NCBI GenBank assembly: GCA_900551525.1
Contig: URWD01000013.1
Coordinates: forward strand, 1-32,978
Direction of reading: 5' to 3'
From: an uncultured Mycoplasmatota bacterium
GTDB lineage: Bacteria; Bacillota_I; Bacilli_A; RF39; UBA660
DNA length: 32,978 nucleotides
The notes under the pieces are model-generated. The model was not told the origin of the DNA, did not search any database, and worked only from the letters and a program-made list of their open reading frames with translations. The translations under genes were made by a program, and so were the position numbers. Below are positions 24,687 through 32,358 of the stretch, one piece after another. Positions within the stretch are counted from its first letter, which is position 1, and each line of letters begins with the position of its first letter.

Positions 24687-25211
24687 CTATTTATCAAATA
24701 TTATATAATTATCTTTTCTAGGCATTGCTGGTGGTAAAATCATATCACGATAACCCAAAACAACATTACCAATTCCAACATATTCATCTCCCAGTCCCCA
24801 TTTAGACATTAAATTTTTACCAAAATCAGTTTCAAATGTTTCCTTAGCTCTATGAACCCAACAACTATCAACACCTAGACTAAATGCAGCATTTATCATA
24901 TTAGATATAACAGCACATCCATCTTCAACATATGTTGAAACATTTTTATCAGCAAAAACAATTACTAAAGTCGGAGCATTATAAAAAGGATTTAAACCTA
25001 CTTTATTAACAAAACTACCATTAATTTTAGCAATTTTCTCAATTAATTCTCTATTTTGAACAACCACTATTCTAGCACTTTGTTTACTTTTACCATTCGG
25101 AGCAAAAGTACCACATTTAAGTATTTCATTAAGTATTTCTACAGGAATTTGTTCATCTTTAAATTTTCTTATACTACGTCTTTCACATAAAATTTTTGTT
25201 ACTTCATTCAT
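24687..25211 (-). CDS. Nitroreductase-family FMN oxidoreductase
   Basis: A 174-residue nitroreductase-like protein: N-terminal RRSIRKFKDEQIPVEIL with the FMN-phosphate arginines, then APNGKSKQSARIVVVQ, then a C-terminal GIGNVVLGYRD with the flavin/NAD(P)H region. Members reduce quinones or nitro compounds with NAD(P)H. The start is the ATG at 25209-25211, which follows a GGAG site; a longer in-frame form from 25241 has none. First gene of an operon with the CDF transporter, and divergent from tRNA-His. Confidence 0.88.
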   Translation of the reverse strand: MNEVTKILCERRSIRKFKDEQIPVEILNEILKCGTFAPNGKSKQSARIVVVQNRELIEKIAKINGSFVNKVGLNPFYNAPTLVIVFADKNVSTYVEDGCAVISNMINAAFSLGVDSCWVHRAKETFETDFGKNLMSKWGLGDEYVGIGNVVLGYRDMILPPAMPRKDNYIIFDK

Positions 25212-25305
25212 TTTATCATCTCCATAATATAATAATATCACAAAAATTACATTTAGGGTATTGCTTTTTTTAAAAATCTTTGATAATATAAGTTATACAA
25301 GTCAT

Positions 25306-25382
25306 GGTGCAATTGGTGAAGTGGTTAACACGCCGGATTGTGGCTCCGGTATGCAAGGGTTCGATTCCCTTATTGTGCCCCA
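25306..25382 (+). tRNA. tRNA-His(GTG)
   Basis: 77 bases with encoded CCA. Anticodon GTG at 25340-25342 in the loop TTGTGGC, flanked by the stem CCGGA/TCCGG; T-arm AAGGG-TTCGATT-CCCTT. The extra G at -1 (25306) pairs with C73, the identity mark of tRNA-His. It is a single gene, followed by a terminator. Confidence 0.95.
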
Positions 25383-25393
25383 TTAGTGAATAT

Positions 25394-25428
25394 AAAAAAA
25401 CAAGCGAATAATCACTTGTTTTTTTTAA
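25394..25428 (+). terminator. tRNA-His terminator
   Basis: AAAAAACAAG, 10-base loop, CTTGTTTTTT. It overlaps the stop codon of the GGDEF gene on the other strand and may serve both. Confidence 0.8.
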
Positions 25429-25979
25429 TGTATTAATCTTCTTCCTACATAAGTTACATCATATTTGTTAATATATTTATCAGGATTATTTTTACGATAT
25501 TCTTCTTTATTTTTTTTCATAATAATTCCAGCATCTCTAACTACAGATTGCAAATCATCAACACTTTCACAATATATAGTTCCAACAGAAACAGTATACA
25601 AAGTTAACGAAACTTTTTCCATTGCTTTTTTCATTTTCTCACTAAACAATGCTTCATCTATATCCTCACAAATAATTATAAATTCATCTCCACCAATTCT
25701 ATATATATCACTATATCTAAAAAATGTTTTAAACGCATCACATACTGCAATTAAAAATCTATCACCCTCTTCATGTCCATATCTATTATTCACAATACTA
25801 AGACCATTAGCATCAATAAAGGCAACTGCACAATTGCTATATTTCTTCTTTTCTTGTATAAGTTCATTATACGCAGTACGATTATAAACTTGAAGTAAAC
25901 TATCAATATATTTATCTTTTTTTAATTTTTCTATCATCAAATAATTTTTAAAAATATTATTCAAAATAACATGAAGCAT
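25425..25979 (-). CDS. GGDEF-domain protein, C-terminal piece of a frameshifted gene
   Basis: 184 residues forming a complete GGDEF (diguanylate cyclase) domain: DSLLQVYNRTAYNE at its start, FIDANGLSIVNNRYGHEEGD (metal-binding and substrate residues) and the intact RIGGDEF at 94-100. Cyclase activity would make c-di-GMP from GTP. The open reading continues upstream of the ATG in another frame as the 25961-26254 piece; a run of seven A at 25986-25992 (plus strand) is the likely site of the shift. The ATG at 25977-25979 has no visible ribosome site, so this piece may not be made unless the frame is restored. No c-di-GMP receptor or EAL protein was found in the window. Confidence 0.8.
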   Translation of the reverse strand: MLHVILNNIFKNYLMIEKLKKDKYIDSLLQVYNRTAYNELIQEKKKYSNCAVAFIDANGLSIVNNRYGHEEGDRFLIAVCDAFKTFFRYSDIYRIGGDEFIIICEDIDEALFSEKMKKAMEKVSLTLYTVSVGTIYCESVDDLQSVVRDAGIIMKKNKEEYRKNNPDKYINKYDVTYVGRRLIH

Positions 25980-26254
25980 TTTAATAAAAAAATCTTTATT
26001 AACAAAGTCCTTTTTACATTTTTAATAACTAATCTTTTAGAAATAACTTCTATATTAATAATTATATCGTTGTTAGATAAAGCTATATTTTTATAAGAAA
26101 TCATATTTTCATTTTTTCGAAAATCATCCGTAATTACAGCATCTGCCTCGCAATATTTTTTCAACGCCTCAAAAACAGAGTTAAAATGATTAGAATCATA
26201 ATTATCAGTTACTACCATGTTATTTAAACTTATTAAAAAATCACTTTCTAACAT
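25961..26254 (-). pseudogene. N-terminal (GAF-like) piece of the frameshifted GGDEF gene
   Basis: A 97-residue reading frame, start at 26252-26254 after an AGGTGGGA ribosome site. The fold is not certain but EALKKYCEADAVITDD and the later strands resemble a GAF-type sensor domain, as often found before GGDEF. It runs into the next frame and stops at the only TGA stop seen in the window, overlapping the GGDEF piece by 19 bases. Its end, IKNVKRTLLIKIF, would join in frame to FFIKMLHVILNN if one base of the A-run is corrected. It could be a sequencing error, a decayed gene or phase variation. Confidence 0.55.
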
Positions 26255-26287
26255 ATAAATTCCCACCTAATAAGATTATATCACACT

Positions 26288-26671
26288 TTAAAGATTATTT
26301 TCATAAAAATTCCATATTCCAAGTTTTCCTTTAGCTTTAATAGGTTTAATAATTTCAACATCTTCCAAAATCCATGCATATCTACCAACTTCATAATGTC
26401 CACATTTATACTCCATCGAATTTTCTTTTTTTAAATTTTCAATAAACTCTTCAGTCATCAAAACACAATCGACTAAACTACACTTACATATTATTTCACC
26501 ATACATCGGACTAATTAACTTACTTAATTCACTATTTTGATTAGATTTACTTAAACTAGCATGAATATATAATTCTCCGCGATACTTAGTTTTAAAACTT
26601 CTTGTTTCTATTTTTTTTATATTCATCATTATTAAACTTGCATAAGGTTCTTTAATAGATAAAACTTTCAT
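26288..26671 (-). CDS. ASCH-domain protein
   Basis: A 127-residue protein consisting of an ASCH domain, a PUA-like RNA- or nucleotide-binding fold: MKVLSIKEPYASLIMMNIKK, then ETRSFKTKYRGELYIHAS, and the closing YAWILEDVEIIKP. Family members bind RNA or act on modified nucleosides; no specific role can be given. I chose the ATG at 26669-26671 because GGTGAT lies just before it and homology starts there; a longer open frame to 26824 would overlap the divergent LigD gene. Confidence 0.85.
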   Translation of the reverse strand: MKVLSIKEPYASLIMMNIKKIETRSFKTKYRGELYIHASLSKSNQNSELSKLISPMYGEIICKCSLVDCVLMTEEFIENLKKENSMEYKCGHYEVGRYAWILEDVEIIKPIKAKGKLGIWNFYENNL

Positions 26672-26686
26672 AATATCACCATAATT

Positions 26687-26715
26687 ATTATAAAATATTT
26701 GCATACACAAAGCAA
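26687..26715 (-). promoter_or_regulatory. Promoter of the ASCH gene
   Basis: Minus strand TTGCTT (26710-26715), 17 bases, TATAAT (26687-26692), in the 70-base gap to the divergent LigD gene. Confidence 0.6.
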
Positions 26716-26744
26716 ATATAAGCACACTATAAATGGTGATTATT

Positions 26745-28100
26745 TTGAAATTAACAAAATACAATAAAAAAAGAAATTTTAGTAAAACAAAAGAACCAAT
26801 TGGTAAAATATCAAAACCAAACAAAAAACTTAAATTTTGTGTTCAACATCATTTAGCAAGAAAAGACCATTTTGATTTAAGACTAGAACATAATGGTACA
26901 ATGCTTTCGTGGGCAGTACCTAAAGGACCATCATATAATCCAAAAGACAAACGTTTAGCAGTTCATGTCGAAGACCATCCTTTATCATACCGCACTTTTG
27001 AAGGTACAATACCAGCTGGTGAATATGGTGGTGGCACAGTTTCACTTTTTGATGAAGGATATTATGAAAAAGTTAAATATGAAAAAAATTTAATAAAATT
27101 TATTTTGCATGGCAAACGTCTTAAAGGTATGTGGACTTTAACTCATTTTAAAGATAATAACTGGCTTCTTATTAAAGATAAAGATTATTTTGAAAATTAT
27201 ATCGATATAAAAAAATATAAAAGAAGTATTAAAACCGGAAGAACTTTTGAAGAAATAAAAAATAATTCTAAAAACAAGACCATTGAAATAACAAACAAAG
27301 ACAAAAAAATAATTGATAATATAACCAAAAATGATATTATAAATTACTATAAAAAAGTAGAGAATAGAATGATGCCATATCTTGAAAACAGACCTATAAG
27401 TGTTATTCGTGCTCCATCCGGAGTCAAAAATGGCACATTTTATAAAAAACATTTAGAAAATAAAGATGGCTACTTAGAAAAAATAAATATAACTTCCAAA
27501 AGTGATAAGGAAAAAGATTATTATTACATTTTAGATAAGTTAGGATTATTAAGTGAAGTACAAATGAATAGTTATGAATTTCATGTGTGGGGAGCAAATG
27601 CTAGTAAAATAAATTCACCAAATATGATGGTATTTGACTTAGACCCAGATGAAAAGTTACCAATTGATACATTAAGACAAGGCGTAAAAGACTTAAAAGA
27701 AATTTTAGACAATATAAATCTAAAATCATACTTAAAAACAAGTGGTGGCAAAGGTTATCACATTGTTGTGCCAATTAACACTAAAATCTCATGGACTAAA
27801 TTTTATAAAATATCAGAAAATATAGCACTTCTTATGGAAAGTACATATCCAGATAAATACACAACAAACATCAGAAAAGATGCGAGAAAAGGAAAAATAT
27901 TTATAGATTACTTACGTAATCAAAAAGGAGCTACATCTGTTGCACCATACTCAATAAGGCTTAAGAAAAATGCTCCTGTATCAATGCCAATAGCGTGGAA
28001 TGAACTAGATAAAATAAAGCCCAATGAAATAACCATGGATAAAGCTATACAAAGGCTAAAGAAAAAAGACCCGTGGGAAGATTTTTTTACTTCCAACTAG
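26745..28100 (+). CDS. ligD: LigD-type DNA repair protein: 3'-phosphoesterase plus polymerase, no ligase domain
   Basis: 452 residues with two LigD modules in the order PE-POL. The phosphoesterase module (about 1-150) has FCVQHHLARKDHFDLRLEH (metal-binding His and Asp), WAVPKGPS, HVEDHP and GEYGGG. The polymerase module (about 200-440), of the archaeo-eukaryotic primase type, has the catalytic FDLDP (about 298-302), TSGGKGYH and the third aspartate in FIDYLRN. Such enzymes trim and fill broken ends in non-homologous end joining with Ku. The ATP-dependent ligase module is missing: not truncation, as the gene ends cleanly after POL. I chose the TTG at 26745-26747, 4 bases after GGTGAT and fitting the family's N-terminus; the ATG at 26733 has no ribosome site. 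No Ku gene in the window. Confidence 0.9.
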   Translation: MKLTKYNKKRNFSKTKEPIGKISKPNKKLKFCVQHHLARKDHFDLRLEHNGTMLSWAVPKGPSYNPKDKRLAVHVEDHPLSYRTFEGTIPAGEYGGGTVSLFDEGYYEKVKYEKNLIKFILHGKRLKGMWTLTHFKDNNWLLIKDKDYFENYIDIKKYKRSIKTGRTFEEIKNNSKNKTIEITNKDKKIIDNITKNDIINYYKKVENRMMPYLENRPISVIRAPSGVKNGTFYKKHLENKDGYLEKINITSKSDKEKDYYYILDKLGLLSEVQMNSYEFHVWGANASKINSPNMMVFDLDPDEKLPIDTLRQGVKDLKEILDNINLKSYLKTSGGKGYHIVVPINTKISWTKFYKISENIALLMESTYPDKYTTNIRKDARKGKIFIDYLRNQKGATSVAPYSIRLKKNAPVSMPIAWNELDKIKPNEITMDKAIQRLKKKDPWEDFFTSN

Positions 28101-29017
28101 TCTTTATCATCTAAATTTACACCTTCAGCAACAATTAAATCATTAAATTGAACTTTAAAATTTTCAATTTCTTTTACTTTTACATCTTCATAAACATTTT
28201 TAGCATTACAAATAGCTTTATAAAAATCTTTTATTGAAACAATTTTTCTATTATCATATAAAGCATAAGTAAAAGCATTAGCAACTATAGTTAAACAAAT
28301 ATCTGGATATCTACTTGCAATTTCATAAACTCTTTTATATTCATCAGTCATATTTACAATAAAAGCCATTATTTTTTCAGTTACAAATGGTTGATAATTA
28401 ATTTTAACTCCGATTTGTTTTTCAAGTTTAGGAATAGTACCCATAAGTATCTTAACAACAGTTGGTTTATCAGCTTCCAAAACATCAATTTTTTGAAATC
28501 TACGAAGAAATGCTCTATCCCTTAAAATATATTGTTCATATTCTTCCGTAGTTGTAGCACCAATCATTTTAATTTGACCTCTATCTAATCCTGCTTTAAG
28601 CATATTTGCAAAATCCATTCCCCCAGCTTTATTAACCAGCAAATGAGTTTCATCAATAAATATAATTGTATTAAGTCTTTCAGAAAGTTCACGAACAAGT
28701 AAGTCAATCCTATTTTCAATTTGTCCATCACTCATAGTTTCACCAATTAAACTTGTAATATTAACTTTAATTAAACTATAATTTTTTAGTGCATCAGGAA
28801 CTAAACCTTTTTGTATTCTATAAGCAAGTCCTTCCACTATTGCTGTTTTACCAATCCCAGGTTTACCAACAAGTAAAGCACTTTTTTCTGGTGTCAAAAG
28901 AGTCAAAATAACTTGTTTTATTTCATCATCTCTAGCAATTGCTGGGTCAGTTATATATTCTTTAGTTGTTAAATCAACACCATAACGTTCTAACATACTT
29001 ATTTTTTCTTCATTCAT
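28097..29017 (-). CDS. Single-domain Clp-like AAA+ ATPase
   Basis: 306 residues resembling the first AAA module of ClpA/ClpB: Walker A GKPGIGKT (51-58), Walker B FIDE (120-123), sensor-1 IGATTTEEY and an arginine finger in RDRAFLRRF. The C-terminal lid domain follows. It lacks the second AAA module, the ClpN repeats and the coiled-coil M-domain, so it is a compact relative, not a full unfoldase. Partner unknown. It is the last gene of a four-gene operon and overlaps the end of the convergent LigD gene by 4 bases at a shared CTAG. Ribosome site AAGGTGAT. Confidence 0.82.
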   Translation of the reverse strand: MNEEKISMLERYGVDLTTKEYITDPAIARDDEIKQVILTLLTPEKSALLVGKPGIGKTAIVEGLAYRIQKGLVPDALKNYSLIKVNITSLIGETMSDGQIENRIDLLVRELSERLNTIIFIDETHLLVNKAGGMDFANMLKAGLDRGQIKMIGATTTEEYEQYILRDRAFLRRFQKIDVLEADKPTVVKILMGTIPKLEKQIGVKINYQPFVTEKIMAFIVNMTDEYKRVYEIASRYPDICLTIVANAFTYALYDNRKIVSIKDFYKAICNAKNVYEDVKVKEIENFKVQFNDLIVAEGVNLDDKD

Positions 29018-29031
29018 TTATATCACCTTAA

Positions 29032-30117
29032 CTATCTATTAGTATACCATTTATTTAAAACATAATCTACTAAATCTTTTGCACTATTTCTATTTATATA
29101 TTTCTTTTGATTATTTATCATTTCTTCTTGAATAGTTTTATCATCAAGTATTTTTTGTGTAACACTTACAACTTCATCTGGATTTTTAGCACGCATTCCC
29201 ATGCCATTACTTTCAAAAAATGAAGCATTATAATTTTCCACACCAGGAATTGGCATCATAAGCACAAATGGTTTTCTCATCATTGTAATTTCAGTTGATG
29301 TAAGTCCTCCAGGTTTTGCAATTATTACACTTGCTTTATTCATATATTCATTCATATTATTAATAAAGCCTTTAACAATTAAATTTTTATTATCTATTTT
29401 TTCTAATTTTTCTTTTAAAGCCTCATTACTTCCACATACCACAACTAAATAAGCATCAATGGATTCAAGTATTTTTTTAACACATTCCTCCATTTCACCA
29501 AAGCCCATACTACCTGATGTAAGCAAAATAATATCTTTATCATTTGGTAACAAGATATTACCTTTGACTTCCAAAAAACTTGATGCAACTGGTATGCCTA
29601 TTGGTAATAAAATATCTTTATTTATACCTTTTTCTATAAATCTATTTGCTAATTTTTCACTTGGAATAACAAATATATCCGGATTAGTTTCATTCCAAAA
29701 AGGAATACATTCATAATCAGTTGCAACATTAATAAACTTAATATCTTTCTTATTTTTTAGTTCTGTTAAGGCCATGCAAGGAAATACATGAGTACCAATT
29801 GCTAAATCATATCCATTTTCATCTAAAAACCTATTTAAATTTTTAACAACCATCTTATTAAAACCATAAACTGGACTTTTTATTCCTGTCTTATTATAAA
29901 GTTCACCTAGTTTATAAATTGTTTTAAAAATATTGCCTTTTCCTTTCGTAGAACCAAGATATAACTCTTCAGCCTTTTTACTTGCTTTTTCACCAGCAAG
30001 CTGCATATAATCTTTTACATCACAAATAATCCCTCTTTTTTTAAACTCACTTGCTATATATCTAGCACAACTATTATGTCCACCACCTGTACTACAAGTA
30101 AATACTACAATTTTCAT
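29032..30117 (-). CDS. MGDG-synthase/UgtP-like glycosyltransferase (GT28)
   Basis: 361 residues. The N-terminal domain begins FTCSTGGGHNSCARYIA (acceptor-lipid side) and the C-terminal domain contains LTSGSMGFGEMEE and AKPGGLTSTEI (nucleotide-sugar binding). This layout fits MGDG synthases and the Bacillus diacylglycerol glucosyltransferase UgtP, so it probably glycosylates diacylglycerol on the inner membrane face. MurG shares the fold, but the N-terminal motif favours the glycolipid group. Overlap-type junction TAGATG with the preceding gene; the GGGGTGATTAG ribosome site lies in that gene's last codons. Confidence 0.85.
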   Translation of the reverse strand: MKIVVFTCSTGGGHNSCARYIASEFKKRGIICDVKDYMQLAGEKASKKAEELYLGSTKGKGNIFKTIYKLGELYNKTGIKSPVYGFNKMVVKNLNRFLDENGYDLAIGTHVFPCMALTELKNKKDIKFINVATDYECIPFWNETNPDIFVIPSEKLANRFIEKGINKDILLPIGIPVASSFLEVKGNILLPNDKDIILLTSGSMGFGEMEECVKKILESIDAYLVVVCGSNEALKEKLEKIDNKNLIVKGFINNMNEYMNKASVIIAKPGGLTSTEITMMRKPFVLMMPIPGVENYNASFFESNGMGMRAKNPDEVVSVTQKILDDKTIQEEMINNQKKYINRNSAKDLVDYVLNKWYTNR

Positions 30118-30753
30118 CTAATCACCCCAACTATCATTATACATATTTTTTAAATATTCCTTATTAAATGTTTTATCCAAAACTTCTTCATACTTATATT
30201 TAGCTTCAATACCTTTTTCTTTATTTCTTGCTCTATTAATTGCAACACCTGTAAGAAATATATCAAAAACCAAAAATATACTTAAAAATATTGCTAATCT
30301 TTTACCAAGATTTTTATCCATCTTTTCAAGCAATTTAGATATATATGGATAAATATATTTAATCCATACAACACCAAGAAGTCCCCAAAAAAGGGAATAT
30401 CTAACACATATTCTTCCATTTAAGTTAAGTGGTTTTCTAGAATAATCCCATGCAGTAAAACCTAAAACAAGTTCCATTCCCCAGCTCATTATATATTCCA
30501 AAATAGAACCTCCGATAAAACCAATTAAGAATATTTTTATATTTTTTTCATCTCTAAACTTATATAAAAGAGCTGTAAGCATTAAAGCACCAAGACCATA
30601 AGCCATATTAAATGGTCCAATTACAACTGCAGAATGATTAATAAACTCTCTCCATTTTATGAGGGAAAAAACGCCTTCCACAAACCAGCCCACAACACAG
30701 CCAACAATAAATATCCAAAATAAATTATATAAACTCTCACAACTTTTCTTCAT
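30118..30753 (-). CDS. PF06541-type multi-pass membrane protein, paralogue of 9897-10550
   Basis: 211 residues, about five membrane helices. Same family as the 9897-10550 protein: VGWFVEGVFSLIKW, GPFNMAYGLGALML, and WDYSRKPLNLNGRIC are the matching blocks. Function unknown; the family name suggests transport without proof. I take the ATG at 30751-30753; an in-frame TTG at 30760-30762 directly after the upstream stop is the alternative. Neighbours in the operon are an M32 carboxypeptidase and a glycolipid synthase-like enzyme. Confidence 0.75.
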   Translation of the reverse strand: MKKSCESLYNLFWIFIVGCVVGWFVEGVFSLIKWREFINHSAVVIGPFNMAYGLGALMLTALLYKFRDEKNIKIFLIGFIGGSILEYIMSWGMELVLGFTAWDYSRKPLNLNGRICVRYSLFWGLLGVVWIKYIYPYISKLLEKMDKNLGKRLAIFLSIFLVFDIFLTGVAINRARNKEKGIEAKYKYEEVLDKTFNKEYLKNMYNDSWGD

Positions 30754-30762
30754 AACTACCAA

Positions 30763-32220
30763 CTATTTATCATATTTTTCATAAAAGTATTTAACTAAAG
30801 GTTCCACACTAATTTTATCATATCCCATTTTTTTCAAAACTTCAACACCAGTATAAGCACCACCATTTACATAAATATTTTTACATAAATAGTCAGTTAT
30901 AACTTTTATATTACCTGTTTTTAATATTTCATCAATATTACCTAAATTCTTTTTTAAAGCATCTAAAAGCATTCCATCAAATATAGAACCAATTAAGTAT
31001 GATGGAAAATAACCAAAAGCACCTTCAGCCCAGTGAACATCTTGAAGAACACCCTCAGTATCACTTGTTACTTGAACACCTAAATATTCTTTCATTTTTC
31101 TACTCCAAACGCTAGGTAAATCATCAACACTTAAATTACCATTAAATAAATCTCTTTCAATTTCATATCTTAAAATAATATGCATACAATATGTAAGTTC
31201 ATCAGCCTCAGTACGTACCAAACTAGGCATCGCACAATTTAATCCTTTTGAAAATTCTTCTAAACTAATATCAAGACCAAGCATATTTTTAACTTCATCA
31301 TATATTGGATACCAAAAATTAATATTTCTTCCTAGAATATTTTCATAAAATCTTGATTGACTTTCATGTAATGCATTTATACCATCACAAGTTGCACATT
31401 CATATTTAGTTAAATTATTATCAACATTTTGTTCTAAAATACCATGTCCACCTTCATGTACAATAGTTGTCACAAAATCAAATGGATTATCTGTAAACTT
31501 AAAAGCAATTCTAATATCATTATTACCTACTTTTTCCGTAAAACCATGTGGATAAATTCCTAAAGCTCCTTTATTCATGTCAAATCCCATATAACTTAAA
31601 ATATATTCAGCACACCTTATTAACACATCTTTACTTGCATTCATTTTAACATTTACTTTTTTATTATTAAGTTTACTTATCAAAGGAACAAGTTTTTCTT
31701 TTAATTCATTAAATAATTTATCTATTACTTCACAAGTTAATCCTTCTTCATAACTATTAAGCATAGTATCATATAAATTCTCACCATTATTTAAATAACC
31801 ATAATATTTTTTAGTATATTCAATTACATCCTTTAAATAAGGTTTAAAAGCCTGATAATCATTATTTTCCTTAGCTTCTTCCCACACTGCAGTACTTTTA
31901 TGCAAAAGCTCGGTATATTTTACGTAAAATTTATGTGGTACCTTAACACTTTTCAAATAATTCTTATACATCATCTTTACATAACGTTTTTCAGCATCAG
32001 GTAATTTATCAAAATCATCACTATTTATAAACTCTTCTAAAACTTCACCATGTTTACTACTAGTCTCTAAACTAAATAATTTACTTTCTAAATTTCCAAG
32101 TAAAGAAATTACACTATTCTTCTCATCCTTCGGAGTTGAAACAAGCAAATCCCAATTAATTATATTTATAGTATGTTCTAAATCAAATATTTCTTTTTGA
32201 TATTCTAATAATCTATTCAC
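30763..32220 (-). CDS. M32-family metallocarboxypeptidase
   Basis: 485 residues, cytoplasmic, no signal. The zinc motif HEGGH (about 255-259, in TTIVHEGGHGILEQ) matches HExxH, and the family's further marks are present: LHESQSRFYEN, DELTYCMHIILRYEIE, and TEGVLQDVHWAEGAFGYFPSY. These are typical of thermostable carboxypeptidase 1 (Taq), which removes C-terminal residues one by one. The start is taken as the GTG at 32218-32220 after AAGGTGAT; a GTG at 32229 is in frame but lies inside that ribosome site. First gene of the four-gene operon. Confidence 0.93.
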   Translation of the reverse strand: MNRLLEYQKEIFDLEHTINIINWDLLVSTPKDEKNSVISLLGNLESKLFSLETSSKHGEVLEEFINSDDFDKLPDAEKRYVKMMYKNYLKSVKVPHKFYVKYTELLHKSTAVWEEAKENNDYQAFKPYLKDVIEYTKKYYGYLNNGENLYDTMLNSYEEGLTCEVIDKLFNELKEKLVPLISKLNNKKVNVKMNASKDVLIRCAEYILSYMGFDMNKGALGIYPHGFTEKVGNNDIRIAFKFTDNPFDFVTTIVHEGGHGILEQNVDNNLTKYECATCDGINALHESQSRFYENILGRNINFWYPIYDEVKNMLGLDISLEEFSKGLNCAMPSLVRTEADELTYCMHIILRYEIERDLFNGNLSVDDLPSVWSRKMKEYLGVQVTSDTEGVLQDVHWAEGAFGYFPSYLIGSIFDGMLLDALKKNLGNIDEILKTGNIKVITDYLCKNIYVNGGAYTGVEVLKKMGYDKISVEPLVKYFYEKYDK

Positions 32221-32267
32221 ATTAATCACCTTGTAATAATATTAACATAAAAATATGAAAATAGCAC

Positions 32268-32293
32268 TAAAAAACTCCGAATAATATCGGAGC
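32268..32293 (-). terminator. tRNA-Leu terminator
   Basis: Minus strand GCTCCGA / TCGGAGT hairpin followed by TTTTTT, just after the tRNA 3' end. Confidence 0.85.
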
Positions 32294-32304
32294 TAATTAC
32301 AATT

Positions 32305-32358
32305 TGGTGCCCAAGGCCGGACTTGAACCGGCACGAGCTTTAACACTCGCAGGATTTT
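32305..32358 (-). tRNA. tRNA-Leu(UAA), 3' exon only
   Basis: Reading the minus strand: AAAATCCTG (A35 A36 A37 A38 and the 3' anticodon stem), a variable arm with the stem CGAG/CTCG typical of tRNA-Leu, T-arm GCCGG-TTCAAGT-CCGGC, acceptor CTTGGGC, then A and encoded CCA. The tRNA begins at A35 because the preceding base belongs to a group I intron (see next entry). The 5' exon (expected to begin GCCCAAG and end at U34) is outside the window. The UAA anticodon is inferred from insertion after U34. Confidence 0.85.

Noticed and set aside
25465..25887. A 140-residue plus-strand open frame
   Set aside because: It lies wholly antisense to the GGDEF domain, whose motifs are intact; no family resemblance or ribosome site, so it is a shadow.
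26672..26824. N-terminal extension of the ASCH protein
   Set aside because: Overlaps the divergent LigD gene; the ASCH domain and a GGTGAT site both point to 26671 as the start.
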